Part shown: positions 15,784-25,148 of the stretch, piece by piece | Layout of the letters: each line of letters begins with the position of its first letter | Position numbering within the stretch: position 1 is the stretch's first letter | Source: Clostridiales bacterium | GTDB lineage: Bacteria; Bacillota; Clostridia; Lachnospirales; Lachnospiraceae | Assembly (NCBI GenBank): GCA_022778745.1 | Contig: JALFSR010000057.1 | Coordinates: 1-51,138, forward strand | Reading direction: 5' to 3' | DNA length: 51,138 bases | Position numbers and translations under genes: made by a program | The notes under the pieces: model-generated | What the model saw: only the letters and a program-made list of their open reading frames with translations | What the model was told of the DNA's origin: nothing | Database searches by the model: none

Positions 15784-17379
15784 TCATGGAAGAAGTTCCC
15801 GTATGGAGTGATCACCTGATAAGTAAAGGTCGCGGTAATAGTCGAGTTCATCTTGAATAATCTCATCGAGTACTTTCATTCCAAGCAGTTCAACAGGCGC
15901 TTTATCATCGGTTAAAATACGATTGTTTGTCACATGATCTGTAAGACCATTTGCGACGGTGCGCATCATTGCCTGTAAGCTGATGTTAGTGATGGATGGA
16001 AGGCAGGCGAGCAGTGATTCGGACAGATTGGTACGGTCGGAGGCGAATACTTCACAGTTTGTACCGTTGTTGACTGGAACTTTTTTTATATACGCAAATA
16101 CGCTGCTGATTGTGTCACAAAGATAATCGTTGATGGAACCTTCTTGTTTTGACTTCATATTCATATTGACGACCATAACTCCGTTTTCTTTTAAATGGGT
16201 TTTTACTTGTGTGAAAAATTCTATCGTAGACATCTGAAATGGAATTGTGATATCTTGATACGCATCTACCATAATGACGTCGTATTTTTTATCAGGCGAA
16301 ATTCGGGTATTTAAGTAAGAACGTCCGTCATACACATCAACAGATACATCAGAAGGCAGTGAAAAATATTGGGAAGCAAGATCGGCGATTTTTTCGTCGA
16401 TTTCGACTCCTTCGATGCTCATATCAGGAAAATAACGGCGGCAGAGTGTTGCATACGTCCCTGTTCCAAGTCCGAGAATCAGCAGCTGGTTGTCGGACTT
16501 TTGCGTTACGCCAGCCATGATTGGTGCAGCAAGGGCATAATCGTAATACATACCAGTGAGCTGTTGATTTTTCATCATAATCGACTGCACACCGAACAGT
16601 ACGTTTGTTGAAAGAATTGTGCTTGAATTATCCTCCTTTACTTGAAGATAATTATAAATGGATTCGTCTTCATGAATGATATTATCTTCCCAGAATGCAA
16701 AACTGTAATTTACTGTTGTAAATGAAAATACAACAATTAAAACGGCTGCGATAGTGGTTTTTACAAGTTTTTTCCGAATGGATAAAAAGTAAGCAATACT
16801 AATAAGTGCTAAAATCGAAGAAAAAATAATAAAGGTAGCGGCAGTTCCAACTGCTGGAATTGTGATAAATGTCGGTACAAATGTACCAATAATACTTCCG
16901 ATTGTATTCAATGCTCCGAGTTCACCGACTGTCTTTCCATTGTCATCTAAGTTATTGACAGAAAACTTTACGAGAGATGGTGTAACTGTTCCAAGCAAAA
17001 TCAGAGGAAATACGAATACGATAAAGCATGTGGCAAAGGATGCCCAAATTAGGAAATTTTTCTTCACGAATGCAGCAAGCAGAAGGGAAATTCCCATAAT
17101 TAAATAGCGTCCAGCAAACGGAATCGCAGCTGTCCAGACGGCGGCGATTAATAGGCGCATATAAAGGCGGGATGGATCGGGATTTTTGTCTGCAAGTCGT
17201 CCTCCGATAATATTTCCAAGTGCCATTGCAATCATAATTGTACCGATAATGACAGTCCATACAATTTGAGAAGAACTGAAGTAAGGTGCCATAAGACGGC
17301 TTGCTCCTAATTCAATTGCCATAACTGACATTCCAGCAAAAAATTCGGTCAGATATAGAAACCATTTGTGTTTTAACAT
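15784..17379 (-). CDS. Membrane / spermidine-synthase-like fusion protein
   Basis: A 531-residue fusion. The N-terminal 210 residues hold about seven membrane helices of the type seen in MFS-spermidine synthase fusions (ELGASRLMAPYF, GNIIGGRLAD). The C-terminal domain, from about 270, is a SAM/decarboxylated-SAM Rossmann fold: LLILGLGTGTYATLCRRYFP, VEIDEKI, YDGRSYL and VMVDAYQD. The usual aminopropyltransferase order is kept, but true polyamine synthesis is unproven. The frame extends to TTG 17400, but no SD precedes it. ATG 17379 lies 4 bases after the stop of a 15-codon leader ORF with a good SD, suggesting translational coupling. Confidence 0.8.
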   Translation of the reverse strand: MLKHKWFLYLTEFFAGMSVMAIELGASRLMAPYFSSSQIVWTVIIGTIMIAMALGNIIGGRLADKNPDPSRLYMRLLIAAVWTAAIPFAGRYLIMGISLLLAAFVKKNFLIWASFATCFIVFVFPLILLGTVTPSLVKFSVNNLDDNGKTVGELGALNTIGSIIGTFVPTFITIPAVGTAATFIIFSSILALISIAYFLSIRKKLVKTTIAAVLIVVFSFTTVNYSFAFWEDNIIHEDESIYNYLQVKEDNSSTILSTNVLFGVQSIMMKNQQLTGMYYDYALAAPIMAGVTQKSDNQLLILGLGTGTYATLCRRYFPDMSIEGVEIDEKIADLASQYFSLPSDVSVDVYDGRSYLNTRISPDKKYDVIMVDAYQDITIPFQMSTIEFFTQVKTHLKENGVMVVNMNMKSKQEGSINDYLCDTISSVFAYIKKVPVNNGTNCEVFASDRTNLSESLLACLPSITNISLQAMMRTVANGLTDHVTNNRILTDDKAPVELLGMKVLDEIIQDELDYYRDLYLSGDHSIRELLP

Positions 17380-17383
17380 AGAC

Positions 17384-17431
17384 TTATAGTGCTGATACAA
17401 ATTTATTTGATAGAGTAAACAAATTCGACAT
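17384..17431 (-). CDS. Possible 15-residue leader peptide upstream of the fusion gene
   Basis: AAAGGAG (17437-17443) precedes ATG 17431 by about 5 bases. The frame encodes MSNLFTLSNKFVSAL and stops at 17384-17386, 4 bases before ATG 17379 of the fusion gene, which lacks its own SD. A terminator-like hairpin lies just upstream of the SD. Confidence 0.45.
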   Translation of the reverse strand: MSNLFTLSNKFVSAL

Positions 17432-17456
17432 CATATCTCCTTTCTTAAAATTAAAA

Positions 17457-17492
17457 TGCAGAAGGAATAGAATCTCCAATATTCGTTCTGCA
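17457..17492 (-). terminator. Terminator-like hairpin in the leader of the fusion gene
   Basis: In the minus-strand transcript, TGCAGAACGAATA pairs with its near-complement at 12 of 13 positions, and TTTTAATTTTAAG follows. A second stem lies at about 17499-17526 (TTCCATTATATA with TATATATGGAA). Both sit between the likely promoter region and the leader peptide, as in attenuators. The rest of the 17435-17821 gap shows only a possible -10 for the exonuclease gene (TATGAT near 17705). Confidence 0.5.
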
Positions 17493-17821
17493 AAAGATTC
17501 CATATATATTTCGCTATATAATGGAAAACGTCAATAATGTTTCTCTATTATATCATTTTTATAGACAGCTTGGTACATATTTTTAAAAAATTTTGAAAGA
17601 GAAAGCAGCAAACTAGATTCCGAGTGATCATTTTACTACAGAAGGATGGTAAGTTTTGCTTCTAATCCAAAATCTGTATCTTTCCATATTGTGTAAAATC
17701 TGTTATGATAGTAATAAGTCATAATTTCATGTTGATAGAGAATGTATGACTTTCATACACTTGAATGCAAAGCAAATGAAGCATAAAAAAGAATAACCAA
17801 GCAGAGATTGGTGGGATTATT

Positions 17822-18769
17822 GTGAATTATATTATTTTTGATCTGGAGTGGAATCAGGCTGCTCAAAAGCAGTTAGAAGATCCAGATTTGACATTCGAGA
17901 TTATTGAAATTGGTGCGGTGAAGATGAGTGAAGATGGAAAAATACTTGGAGAGTTTCAGCGTCTGATCCGTCCAATTGTTTATAAGGAATTGTTTTATCG
18001 GACACGAGAAGTCGTGAATATTTCAGAAGAGGAATTGGAGCAGGGGACATCATTTGTGGATGCCTGCAGTGAATTTTTGGAGTGGTGTGGAGAAGAATAT
18101 TGTTTTTGTACATGGGGATCGATGGATTTGACAGAACTTCAAAAAAATATGGACTATTATCATATGGAGAATCCGTTTCCGCTTCCTCTGTACTATTATG
18201 ATGTGCAAAAATTGTACAGCCTTGATTTTGAGGACGGCAAGATGAGGAGATCGCTTGAGTATGCAATTCAGCAACTGTTAATTATACAAGATCAGCCGTT
18301 TCATCGTGCATTGTCGGATGCTTATTATACGGCAATGATTTTGTTATCATTGGATTGGGAACGACTGAAAAAGATGGTTTCGATTGACTATCATCAAGTG
18401 CCAAAGACACGAAAAGATGAGATTTATATTGTGTTTGATCACTATTCTAAGTTTGTATCGAGAGAATTTGCATCGAAAGAGGAAGCAATGGAAGACAAAG
18501 GTGTTACATCGACGGTTTGTTATAAATGCCGCCGTTCTGTTCGCAGAAAGCTGCAGTGGTTTTCGGACTGCGGCAGAAATTATTACAGTCTTTCATATTG
18601 CCCGATACATGGATGGATGAAGGGAAAAATACGAATGAAAAAGACGAAAGAGCAGCATGTATTTGCAGTTAAGACATTAAAGCTGATTGATGCTGATGAG
18701 GCAAAGGGGATTGTACAGCGAAAAGAAGGAGTACAAAATAGAAGAAGAGAAAAAAAGAAGCATGAGTGA
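17822..18769 (+). CDS. DEDD-type 3'-5' exonuclease with Cys-rich tail
   Basis: A 315-residue protein whose first 185 residues form an RNase T/DnaQ-like exonuclease: FDLEWN near 6-11 (first Asp/Glu pair), WGSMDLTELQ near 98-107 and HRALSDAYYT near 161-170 (final His and Asp). These supply the four acidic residues and catalytic His. The tail, residues 228-315, has a CYKC...C...CPIH putative zinc site and a very basic end. GTG 17822 follows GGTGGG at 17810-17815. It resembles KapD-like exonucleases. The substrate (RNA or DNA 3' end) is not clear. It is monocistronic, followed by repeat copy C. Confidence 0.85.
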   Translation: MNYIIFDLEWNQAAQKQLEDPDLTFEIIEIGAVKMSEDGKILGEFQRLIRPIVYKELFYRTREVVNISEEELEQGTSFVDACSEFLEWCGEEYCFCTWGSMDLTELQKNMDYYHMENPFPLPLYYYDVQKLYSLDFEDGKMRRSLEYAIQQLLIIQDQPFHRALSDAYYTAMILLSLDWERLKKMVSIDYHQVPKTRKDEIYIVFDHYSKFVSREFASKEEAMEDKGVTSTVCYKCRRSVRRKLQWFSDCGRNYYSLSYCPIHGWMKGKIRMKKTKEQHVFAVKTLKLIDADEAKGIVQRKEGVQNRRREKKKHE

Positions 18770-18786
18770 TTGAAGTGAAATTCAAA

Positions 18787-18883
18787 AGAGCTGTCGCATT
18801 AATTTGAAACCATACATGATAGAGTAGTGCTAATTTGAGAGCAAAACGATATCTTGAAGGATCATTTTTAATGTGACAGCTCT
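18787..18883 (-). repeat. Dispersed palindromic element, copy C (inverted orientation)
   Basis: AGAGCTGTCGCATTAA (18787-18802) and TTAATGTGACAGCTCT (18868-18883) are complementary at 15 of 16 positions. Read on the minus strand, the interior (AAGATATCG, ATCATGTATGGTTT) aligns with copies A and D, so this copy is reversed. It lies between convergent genes. Confidence 0.8.
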
Positions 18884-18916
18884 AGTGTATTATCTGGTTT
18901 ATTTTCTTTTTTGAGT

Positions 18917-20353
18917 TTATTTCGCTTTTTTCTGATTGCTGATTTTTTTTGTTTGATTTTTCTTTTTTTGCAGTCTAGTTGAACGGACAGCTGCAATCCA
19001 TTGCACTGTTTGTTGATAATAACGGCGATAATCGTTTGGATGAGATCGCTGAAATCCTTTTAACAGACCAAATAAAAGCAATGCAGCCGTTGTAAGGGAA
19101 AGGAAAATTCCCCAAATTGGGATGACAAATACTGATGTAATAGAAAGTGATGAGAGCTGCTCTGGAAGCTTTGTCTGATCGCGGAATAAGTTGGTGTCAT
19201 CGTCGTGGGTGATTGGAACGATGGATGCACTGCCAAGCCGATAATTTTGATAATAATAGGTAATTGTGGCGGGTGCATTTTGATCGTTTGTTACTCGGCG
19301 TTCAAGCTGATCAAATGATAAAGTGACCGGCAAAATAAGACGAGAGGACGGATCAAGCTGAACAAGTCCTTTTGTCTCTTGCATAAAATGCAGTGGGCTG
19401 TCAATCAGATGGCTGCTGTCATATGAATGGTCGGATTCAGATATATTCATGAGTGAGAACTGGTCGAATCCATAATCCAATAATTGCTTTGTGTCGAGAA
19501 ATTGATTTGGTGCAATGGCATTCATTGTTACGCAAATAAGATTCATACCGTTACGGGATGCATAGCTGACAAGGCAGCGTCCTGCCTGCTCGGTCCATCC
19601 AGTTTTTCCGCATACAACATCAGCATTGTAATAGGCACGGTTTCGGCGAAGCATATCGTTTGTCGTTGCCATTGGGATGCGTTTATTTAATAAGGCATCG
19701 GGTTCTCGGACGTAAGTTGGCTGGGATGCAACTTCCAAAAATGTATCATTCTGGATACATTGTTTTAAAATCATGGCAAGGTCATAGGCACAGCTGTAGT
19801 GGTTTTCTTCATGCAGCCCGTTTGGATTAGAAAAATGACTGTTGATCAATCCGAGCTGCTCTGCTCTTGTGTTCATAAGTGATACAAAAGAGGTAACGGA
19901 ACCAGAAATCCGTTCTGCCAATGCATTGGCTACTTCATTAGCAGATGGAAGTAAAAGACCATAGAGGCAGTCTTTTACGGTGAGCTGTTCGCCAGGACGC
20001 ATGCCGATATGACTGCTGCCAGGCGGAAGTGTGTTGACTGCATTTCGCGAAAAGGTAATGACTTCTTCTGGACTTGTCTGCTCCAATGCCAAAAGTGCGG
20101 TCATCAATTTGGTCGTACTGGCTGGATACATCCGCTGTGATGCATTTTTTGCATATAAAATTGTTCCAGAGTCTGCATCTATTAAGATAGCAGCCTGACT
20201 GGTAAGTTCTGGAGCTTGCGGCCAGTTTTGCGTTGGAATAGAAGCGATTATTTGGTTTACTTCATCCAACGATGCAGCAGCAGCTGGAATTGAGAAAAAG
20301 CAGCTATTCAGAAAAAAACTAATGCTTATAAAAAAGCAAAGAAAATGTTTCAT
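18917..20353 (-). CDS. D-alanyl-D-alanine carboxypeptidase (PBP5/DacF type)
   Basis: A 478-residue extracytoplasmic penicillin-binding protein that trims the terminal D-Ala from peptidoglycan stem peptides. It has a signal peptide (residues 1-27), the active-site SxxK in PASTTKLMTALLALEQ, SxN in LPSANEVANALAE, and KTG in VCGKTGWTEQAG. After a beta-rich C-terminal domain comes a membrane anchor (about 418-440) and a very basic tail. The ATG has no good SD, whereas a strong AAAGGAGGAGG lies at 20423-20433 (see leader feature). A TTGCTT-17-TATAAT promoter lies at 20529-20557. A role in vegetative wall or spore cortex cannot be separated. Confidence 0.92.
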   Translation of the reverse strand: MKHFLCFFISISFFLNSCFFSIPAAAASLDEVNQIIASIPTQNWPQAPELTSQAAILIDADSGTILYAKNASQRMYPASTTKLMTALLALEQTSPEEVITFSRNAVNTLPPGSSHIGMRPGEQLTVKDCLYGLLLPSANEVANALAERISGSVTSFVSLMNTRAEQLGLINSHFSNPNGLHEENHYSCAYDLAMILKQCIQNDTFLEVASQPTYVREPDALLNKRIPMATTNDMLRRNRAYYNADVVCGKTGWTEQAGRCLVSYASRNGMNLICVTMNAIAPNQFLDTKQLLDYGFDQFSLMNISESDHSYDSSHLIDSPLHFMQETKGLVQLDPSSRLILPVTLSFDQLERRVTNDQNAPATITYYYQNYRLGSASIVPITHDDDTNLFRDQTKLPEQLSSLSITSVFVIPIWGIFLSLTTAALLLFGLLKGFQRSHPNDYRRYYQQTVQWIAAVRSTRLQKKKNQTKKISNQKKAK

Positions 20354-20418
20354 AAATTTCTAACAGGATATATCGACGTTATATGTCGGGGAGGAATCGG
20401 TCTGGACGACGGATCTAT
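20350..20418 (-). other. Structured leader with a candidate non-ATG ORF upstream of the carboxypeptidase
   Basis: AAAGGAGGAGG (20423-20433) lies about 70 bases before the gene start and has no ATG, GTG or TTG near it. A frame opening at ATA 20418 runs 22 codons and stops at TGA overlapping the gene's ATG (ATGA). CAGGATA and TATCCTG form a stem, and GGAGG can pair with CCTCC nearby. It could be a leader ORF with a rare start codon or an SD-sequestering structure. Confidence 0.3.
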
Positions 20419-20528
20419 CCTGCCTCCTCCTTTCTGTCAATTGACATTCATCCATTTTGAAACAGAACAGATAGGTTTGCAGGTAAATGCACGGTTACTA
20501 TACATCTAAGTTCTGTTGGACGATGAAT

Positions 20529-20557
20529 ATTATAATACAACAAATGCAAAAAAGCAA
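20529..20557 (-). promoter_or_regulatory. Carboxypeptidase gene promoter
   Basis: Minus strand TTGCTT (20552-20557), 17-base spacer, TATAAT (20529-20534). The leader to the start codon is about 170 bases. The 398-base gap 20354-20751 also holds the V-ATPase terminator. Confidence 0.75.
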
Positions 20558-20638
20558 TTCTTAACGTTACATTTTAGCTAGGCTGCGTATATCGTTATCG
20601 ATCATGCAGAGGTTTTAAACTTTTATTGATAAAGGAAA

Positions 20639-20687
20639 AAATTCACGCTATTTCTATTTATTTTTATTAGGATAATAACGTGAATTT
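20639..20687 (-). terminator. Terminator of the V/A-ATPase operon
   Basis: In the minus direction AAATTCACG (20679-20687) pairs with CGTGAATTT (20639-20647), with additional pairing inside and a T-rich tail (TTTTTTCCTTT). It lies about 65 bases after the subunit D stop codon. Confidence 0.75.
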
Positions 20688-20751
20688 CTTTATAATTTCA
20701 AGCAACGAAGTAATCGTCTGTATTTAGTATCGCTAGTTAGATAATCTGCAC

Positions 20752-21375
20752 TTATTGACTCAGCTGCTGTTTGATTACTTTTAATCGAGTAAACTCTTCG
20801 CGCTCTTTTTCTTCGAGTGCGTTGCTGATTGATTTGACTAATGCCTGATAGCGTGGAATCGTGATATTTTTCAGTGCATTCGCACGCTTTTGTGTTTTTT
20901 TAATACTGGCAGCGAGGCGATAGGCAGAAATTTCAATCGTGGAAAGGCGAAGTGTTAACTCTTTTACACGGTTAAATTGCTGTACTGCAATATCAAGCGA
21001 TTCTTTTGTGTTATAAAATGCATAGGCTGGACGCTCTGTTTCATGGCTGTTGTCATACTGCACGAGCGGAATCTCTGTTCCCATAATACTTCGTGTTTTG
21101 ATCGTTATGGAATTTTCAACAGGAATCGAAGCTGCGATTGCTTCTACTTGGTGGATACCCATTTCGATATTGGCACGCTGTAATGCGAGGTAGGCAGATG
21201 TAAATGTGCTGTCGATTTCGGACTGAATGGAAGATGCCTGATCGATCAGTTCCATCAGCTCACGGATTAAAATATTTCGCTTTTTATCCATCAGTTCGTA
21301 TCCTTGGCGAGCGAGAGCCAGAGAATTTTTTGCTAAAATGAGATTTCCCTTTGTCGGGAATGTATTCGGATCGAT
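20752..21375 (-). CDS. atpD: V/A-type ATPase subunit D, with apparent ATC start
   Basis: The central-stalk subunit D, 207 residues, couples ATP hydrolysis in A3B3 to rotation of the membrane ring. The frame open from 21375 encodes DPNTFPTKGNLILAKNSLAL, the conserved N-terminus of the family, before the first in-frame ATG at 21291. No ATG, GTG or TTG occurs in frame upstream. The codon where ATG is expected reads ATC (21373-21375), 4 bases after the subunit B stop. A GAGGTG SD overlaps that stop. Starting at ATG 21291 would lose 28 conserved residues and lacks an SD. The reading is either a true ATC start with translational coupling, or a mutation or base error. It is the last gene of the operon. 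Confidence 0.85.
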   Translation of the reverse strand: MDPNTFPTKGNLILAKNSLALARQGYELMDKKRNILIRELMELIDQASSIQSEIDSTFTSAYLALQRANIEMGIHQVEAIAASIPVENSITIKTRSIMGTEIPLVQYDNSHETERPAYAFYNTKESLDIAVQQFNRVKELTLRLSTIEISAYRLAASIKKTQKRANALKNITIPRYQALVKSISNALEEKEREEFTRLKVIKQQLSQ

Positions 21376-21379
21376 ACTA

Positions 21380-22771
21380 TCACCTCAATTCGTCTTGTTC
21401 TGGATAATACTTCTCTAAAATCTTTGTGTCGATTCGGTCAAGCTCTTCACGAGGAAGCATTTTTAATAAATTCCATCCGATTGTTAATGTATCAAGAATC
21501 GTACGGTTTTCATTTTCCCCCTGACCGACAAACTGTGTTTCAAATGCTTTTCCAAATGCGAGATATTTTTTATCAGTATCGGACAATTCATCTTCTCCGA
21601 TAACGGAAGCTAAGTTTCTTGCATCACCAACATGGGCGTAGGCAGAGAAAAGCTGGTTGGCAACTGCCTGATGATCTTCTCTCGTATAGCCTTCTCCGAT
21701 TCCGTCTTTCATAAGACGAGAAAGCGAAGGAAGAACATTGATTGGAGGATAGATGGATTGTCCAAACATCTGTCGGTCGAGTACAATCTGTCCTTCGGTA
21801 ATATATCCAGTCAAGTCTGGAATTGGATGAGTAATATCATCATTTGGCATTGTTAAAATTGGAATCTGTGTGACGGAACCATCTACACCTGATACGATTC
21901 CAGCACGCTCATAAATTGTTGCAAATTCGCTGTAGAGATAACCTGGATAACCTTTTCGGGAAGGAATTTCTCCTTTCGATGAGGATACTTCACGCAATGC
22001 TTCTGCAAAGGAAGTCATATCAGTTAAAATAACTAAGATATGCATGCCTTTTTCAAAAGCAAGGTATTCGGCAGCGGTCAAAGCCATTTTTGGAGTGATG
22101 AGACGTTCTACAACTGGGTCATTCGCAAGATTTAAAAACATAACAACATGATCGCTTACGCCGCTTTCTTCAAACGTACGGCGGAAAAATTCGGCAACAT
22201 CGTATTTGACACCCATAGCAGCGAATATAATCGCAAATTTTTCATCGCTGTTGTCACCGAGGGAAGCCTGTTTTACGATCTGTGCGGCAAGCTTGTCATG
22301 TGGAAGTCCATTTCCAGAGAAAATCGGAAGCTTTTGGCCACGAATCAATGTAGTAAGACCATCAATTGCAGAAATACCAGTACGAATATAGTTTCGTGGG
22401 TATTCTCGTTTTACTGGATTGAGCGGCATTCCGTTAATATCACGGTATAATTCTGCATCAATCGGACCAAGTCCATCAATTGGCTGACCGATTCCGTTAA
22501 AAGTACGTCCAAGAATATCGGAAGAAAGACCAATCTGCATGGGATGTCCAGTCAGACGAGTATGTGTATTTGTTAAAGACATATTTTCTGTGCCTTCAAA
22601 TACCTGAATAATGGCTTTATCTTTATAACATTCTACAATACGTCCCAGTTTCTTTTCTTTTCCGTTATTGACAGAAATTTCTGCAATTTCATCAAATGCG
22701 GCATTTTGTACGCCTTCCAATGCAATCAGAGAGCCATTGATTTCACTTAATCCTAAATATTTAATTGCCAT
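21380..22771 (-). CDS. atpB: V/A-type ATPase subunit B
   Basis: The non-catalytic nucleotide-binding subunit of the A3B3 head, 463 residues. Family features include [17 protein letters not shown] at the start, [13 protein letters not shown], a degenerate P-loop region ([21 protein letters not shown]), [16 protein letters not shown] and [12 protein letters not shown]. The length matches NtpB/AtpB. The start is ATG 22771 with GGGAG upstream, 14 bases after the subunit A stop. It precedes subunit D and shares its stop region with the SD of that gene. Confidence 0.97.
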   Translation of the reverse strand: MAIKYLGLSEINGSLIALEGVQNAAFDEIAEISVNNGKEKKLGRIVECYKDKAIIQVFEGTENMSLTNTHTRLTGHPMQIGLSSDILGRTFNGIGQPIDGLGPIDAELYRDINGMPLNPVKREYPRNYIRTGISAIDGLTTLIRGQKLPIFSGNGLPHDKLAAQIVKQASLGDNSDEKFAIIFAAMGVKYDVAEFFRRTFEESGVSDHVVMFLNLANDPVVERLITPKMALTAAEYLAFEKGMHILVILTDMTSFAEALREVSSSKGEIPSRKGYPGYLYSEFATIYERAGIVSGVDGSVTQIPILTMPNDDITHPIPDLTGYITEGQIVLDRQMFGQSIYPPINVLPSLSRLMKDGIGEGYTREDHQAVANQLFSAYAHVGDARNLASVIGEDELSDTDKKYLAFGKAFETQFVGQGENENRTILDTLTIGWNLLKMLPREELDRIDTKILEKYYPEQDELR

Positions 22772-22785
22772 AACTATTCTCCCTT

Positions 22786-24552
22786 CTATGCATTTCGTTT
22801 TAATACATCATCATAAAACTCGTCAATTGCGTTGTAATAAATCTGGAACAGATTTAATTTATCATTTGGAACGTCATATTTCATATTGATAACGCGTTCA
22901 AAAACATTGCTTTGCTTTAAAATGCTCATCGGCATTCCGAGTGCTACAAGTGTACGGGATTTTTGATAGAGATACAAAATGACTTCCATCATGCGGAATT
23001 GTTTTTCCATTGAGACACAAGTGTCATCTGGATGAAAGGCATTTTGCTGTAAAAATCCGAGACGGATGACACGGGCGATTTCCAGCACAAGTTTTTGGTC
23101 GTCTGGAAGCACGTCGGAGCCAATCAGCTTTACAATTTCCATCAGAGAACTCTCCTGATTGAGTAGTGCCATAATTTGATTGCGGTCGCTGACAAAGTCT
23201 TTATTTACGTAGGTAGAGTACCAAGGAGCAAGATCCTGCAAATATTCGCTGTAAGAAGTCAGCCAATGGATTGCTGGAAAATGACGAGCGTAAGCAAGTG
23301 ATTTATCCAATCCCCAGAAGCAGCGGACAAATCGTTTTGTATTTTGTGTAACTGGTTCAGAGAAGTCACCGCCTTGTGGAGAAACTGCTCCGATAATGGA
23401 AACCGAACCTTCTGTTGCATTTAAGTTCTGCATCATTCCAGCACGCTCATAAAATGCAGAAAGACGAGAGGCAAGGTAAGCTGGGAAACCTTCTTCGGCA
23501 GGCATCTCTTCAAGACGTCCGGAAAGTTCACGAAGTGCCTCTGCCCATCGCGAAGTGGAATCTGCCATAATCGCAACATCATAACCCATATCACGGTAAT
23601 ATTCTGCTAATGTAATACCCGTGTAAATACTTGCTTCACGTGCAGCAACTGGCATATTCGATGTGTTTGCGATTAATGTCGTACGTGCCATTAATGGATG
23701 TCCGGATTTTGGGTCAGTCAGTTTGGAGAAGTCTTCCAATACTTGTGTCATCTCATTGCCACGTTCTCCGCATCCGATATAAATAATAATATCCGCATCC
23801 GACCATTTGGCGATCTGGTGCTGTGTCATTGTTTTACCAGTTCCAAATCCGCCTGGAACAGCAGCCGTTCCACCTTTTGCAATCGGAAATAAAGTGTCAA
23901 GAATTCGCTGTCCTGTCACGAGCGGCTTGGAAGCAGGATAACGTTTGCTTGTCGGACGTGGGACACGAATTGGCCATTGCTGTGCCATTTTCAATGGATA
24001 AGTTGTTCCATCATCTAATTTTAATACAGCAAGTGTGTCGTGAATCGTATATTCTCCATCTGGAACGACAGAAATAACAGTACCTTCTATATCAGGAGGA
24101 ACCATTGGTTTGTGAGTAATCGTAGTTGTTTCTGGAACTTCTGCGATAATACTTCCGGCAAATAAGTGCTGTCCTTCTGAAATAACGATATGCGTCTTCC
24201 ATTTTTTGTCTGCATCAAGAGGTTCAACGCTGACACCACGGCTAATATATGCACCGCTTTGCTTTGCGATTTCTCCTAACGGACGTTCAATACCATCAAA
24301 AATATTGTTGAGAATACCAGGAGCAAGAGTGACAGAAATCGGAGCACCAGTAGAACGGACGATATCGCCTGGCTGCAGTCCACTTGTCTCCTCATACACT
24401 TGGATTGTTGTGCGGGAAGAGTCAAGACGGATGACTTCTCCGACAAGCTTTTGTTCTCCGACATAGACCATCTCGCCCATTGTAAACTCTGTGATTCCTT
24501 TAATATAAACGACAGGACCGTTGATTCCATAAATTCGATTATTTTCCTGCAT
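22786..24552 (-). CDS. atpA: V/A-type ATPase subunit A (catalytic)
   Basis: The catalytic subunit of the A3B3 head, 588 residues. The P-loop reads [18 protein letters not shown], the catalytic Glu region is [13 protein letters not shown], and the non-homologous insert of V/A types precedes the P-loop. ATG 24552 is preferred because GGAGG lies 8-9 bases upstream and the family N-terminus ([13 protein letters not shown]) then starts at residue 6. The longer frame to 24621 runs 69 bases further back into subunit E. The chosen start overlaps the subunit E end by 14 bases. Confidence 0.97.
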   Translation of the reverse strand: MQENNRIYGINGPVVYIKGITEFTMGEMVYVGEQKLVGEVIRLDSSRTTIQVYEETSGLQPGDIVRSTGAPISVTLAPGILNNIFDGIERPLGEIAKQSGAYISRGVSVEPLDADKKWKTHIVISEGQHLFAGSIIAEVPETTTITHKPMVPPDIEGTVISVVPDGEYTIHDTLAVLKLDDGTTYPLKMAQQWPIRVPRPTSKRYPASKPLVTGQRILDTLFPIAKGGTAAVPGGFGTGKTMTQHQIAKWSDADIIIYIGCGERGNEMTQVLEDFSKLTDPKSGHPLMARTTLIANTSNMPVAAREASIYTGITLAEYYRDMGYDVAIMADSTSRWAEALRELSGRLEEMPAEEGFPAYLASRLSAFYERAGMMQNLNATEGSVSIIGAVSPQGGDFSEPVTQNTKRFVRCFWGLDKSLAYARHFPAIHWLTSYSEYLQDLAPWYSTYVNKDFVSDRNQIMALLNQESSLMEIVKLIGSDVLPDDQKLVLEIARVIRLGFLQQNAFHPDDTCVSMEKQFRMMEVILYLYQKSRTLVALGMPMSILKQSNVFERVINMKYDVPNDKLNLFQIYYNAIDEFYDDVLKRNA

Positions 24553-25132
24553 AAATTGCACCTCCGTTGAAATGGAAATTTGCTCTGGCATCATTTCGCT
24601 TACTCTCAAATGAATGATCAATCAAAATATTTCTGGAAGGAATTACCGCACGAGTTCCGCCTCCAAAAGGAGTGTCACTAATCGTCAGTACGGCGTGTGT
24701 TTCCTGTTCCAGCATTGGCTTTTTATCAGCATCTTCTGGATCAAGATAGACAATCATCTCTGCGCTTCCTGCAAATGCAACTGCATCGGAAATCTGTTTT
24801 TTTAATAATGCAATATAACCATCGGTTTGTTTATAATCAGCTAAAATCGCATCCACTTCCTCGAAAATCTGATCAATCAACTCATTACCTTTTTTCATCA
24901 GCTTACGACGGATATGCAAATGCTCTTTTGCAAATTTTTTGTTGCCTTCCATACGAATCTGTTCGGATTCATATTTTAACTCTAATTCTGCTTTCTTTAA
25001 GGTTGCTTCTTTATGCTCTTCAAAGATCTGTTCCAGAGCAGCCTGATATTCATTCAGCGCTTCTTGCTGCTGTCTGTGAGCATCCTCTATCGCAGAATCC
25101 ATAAAATATTGTAACTTTTCCTCTGTAGTCAA
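24539..25132 (-). CDS. atpE: V/A-type ATPase subunit E (peripheral stalk)
   Basis: A 197-residue stalk subunit. Residues 1-95 are a long charged coiled coil (EALNEYQAALEQIFEEHKEAT and following), and the C-terminal 90 residues form the globular head-binding domain with GGGTRAV and NILIDHSFESK. The start is TTG 25132 with GAGGGTG upstream. With subunit G/H it forms the stator that holds the catalytic head. Position between F and A, with overlap to A, supports the call. Confidence 0.9.
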   Translation of the reverse strand: MTTEEKLQYFMDSAIEDAHRQQQEALNEYQAALEQIFEEHKEATLKKAELELKYESEQIRMEGNKKFAKEHLHIRRKLMKKGNELIDQIFEEVDAILADYKQTDGYIALLKKQISDAVAFAGSAEMIVYLDPEDADKKPMLEQETHAVLTISDTPFGGGTRAVIPSRNILIDHSFESKRNDARANFHFNGGAIYAGK

Positions 25133-25148
25133 TGGATCACCCTCTTTC

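Noticed and set aside
20752-21291. Subunit D starting at ATG 21291
   Set aside because: It would drop 28 strongly conserved residues that are in frame upstream, and no SD precedes that ATG.
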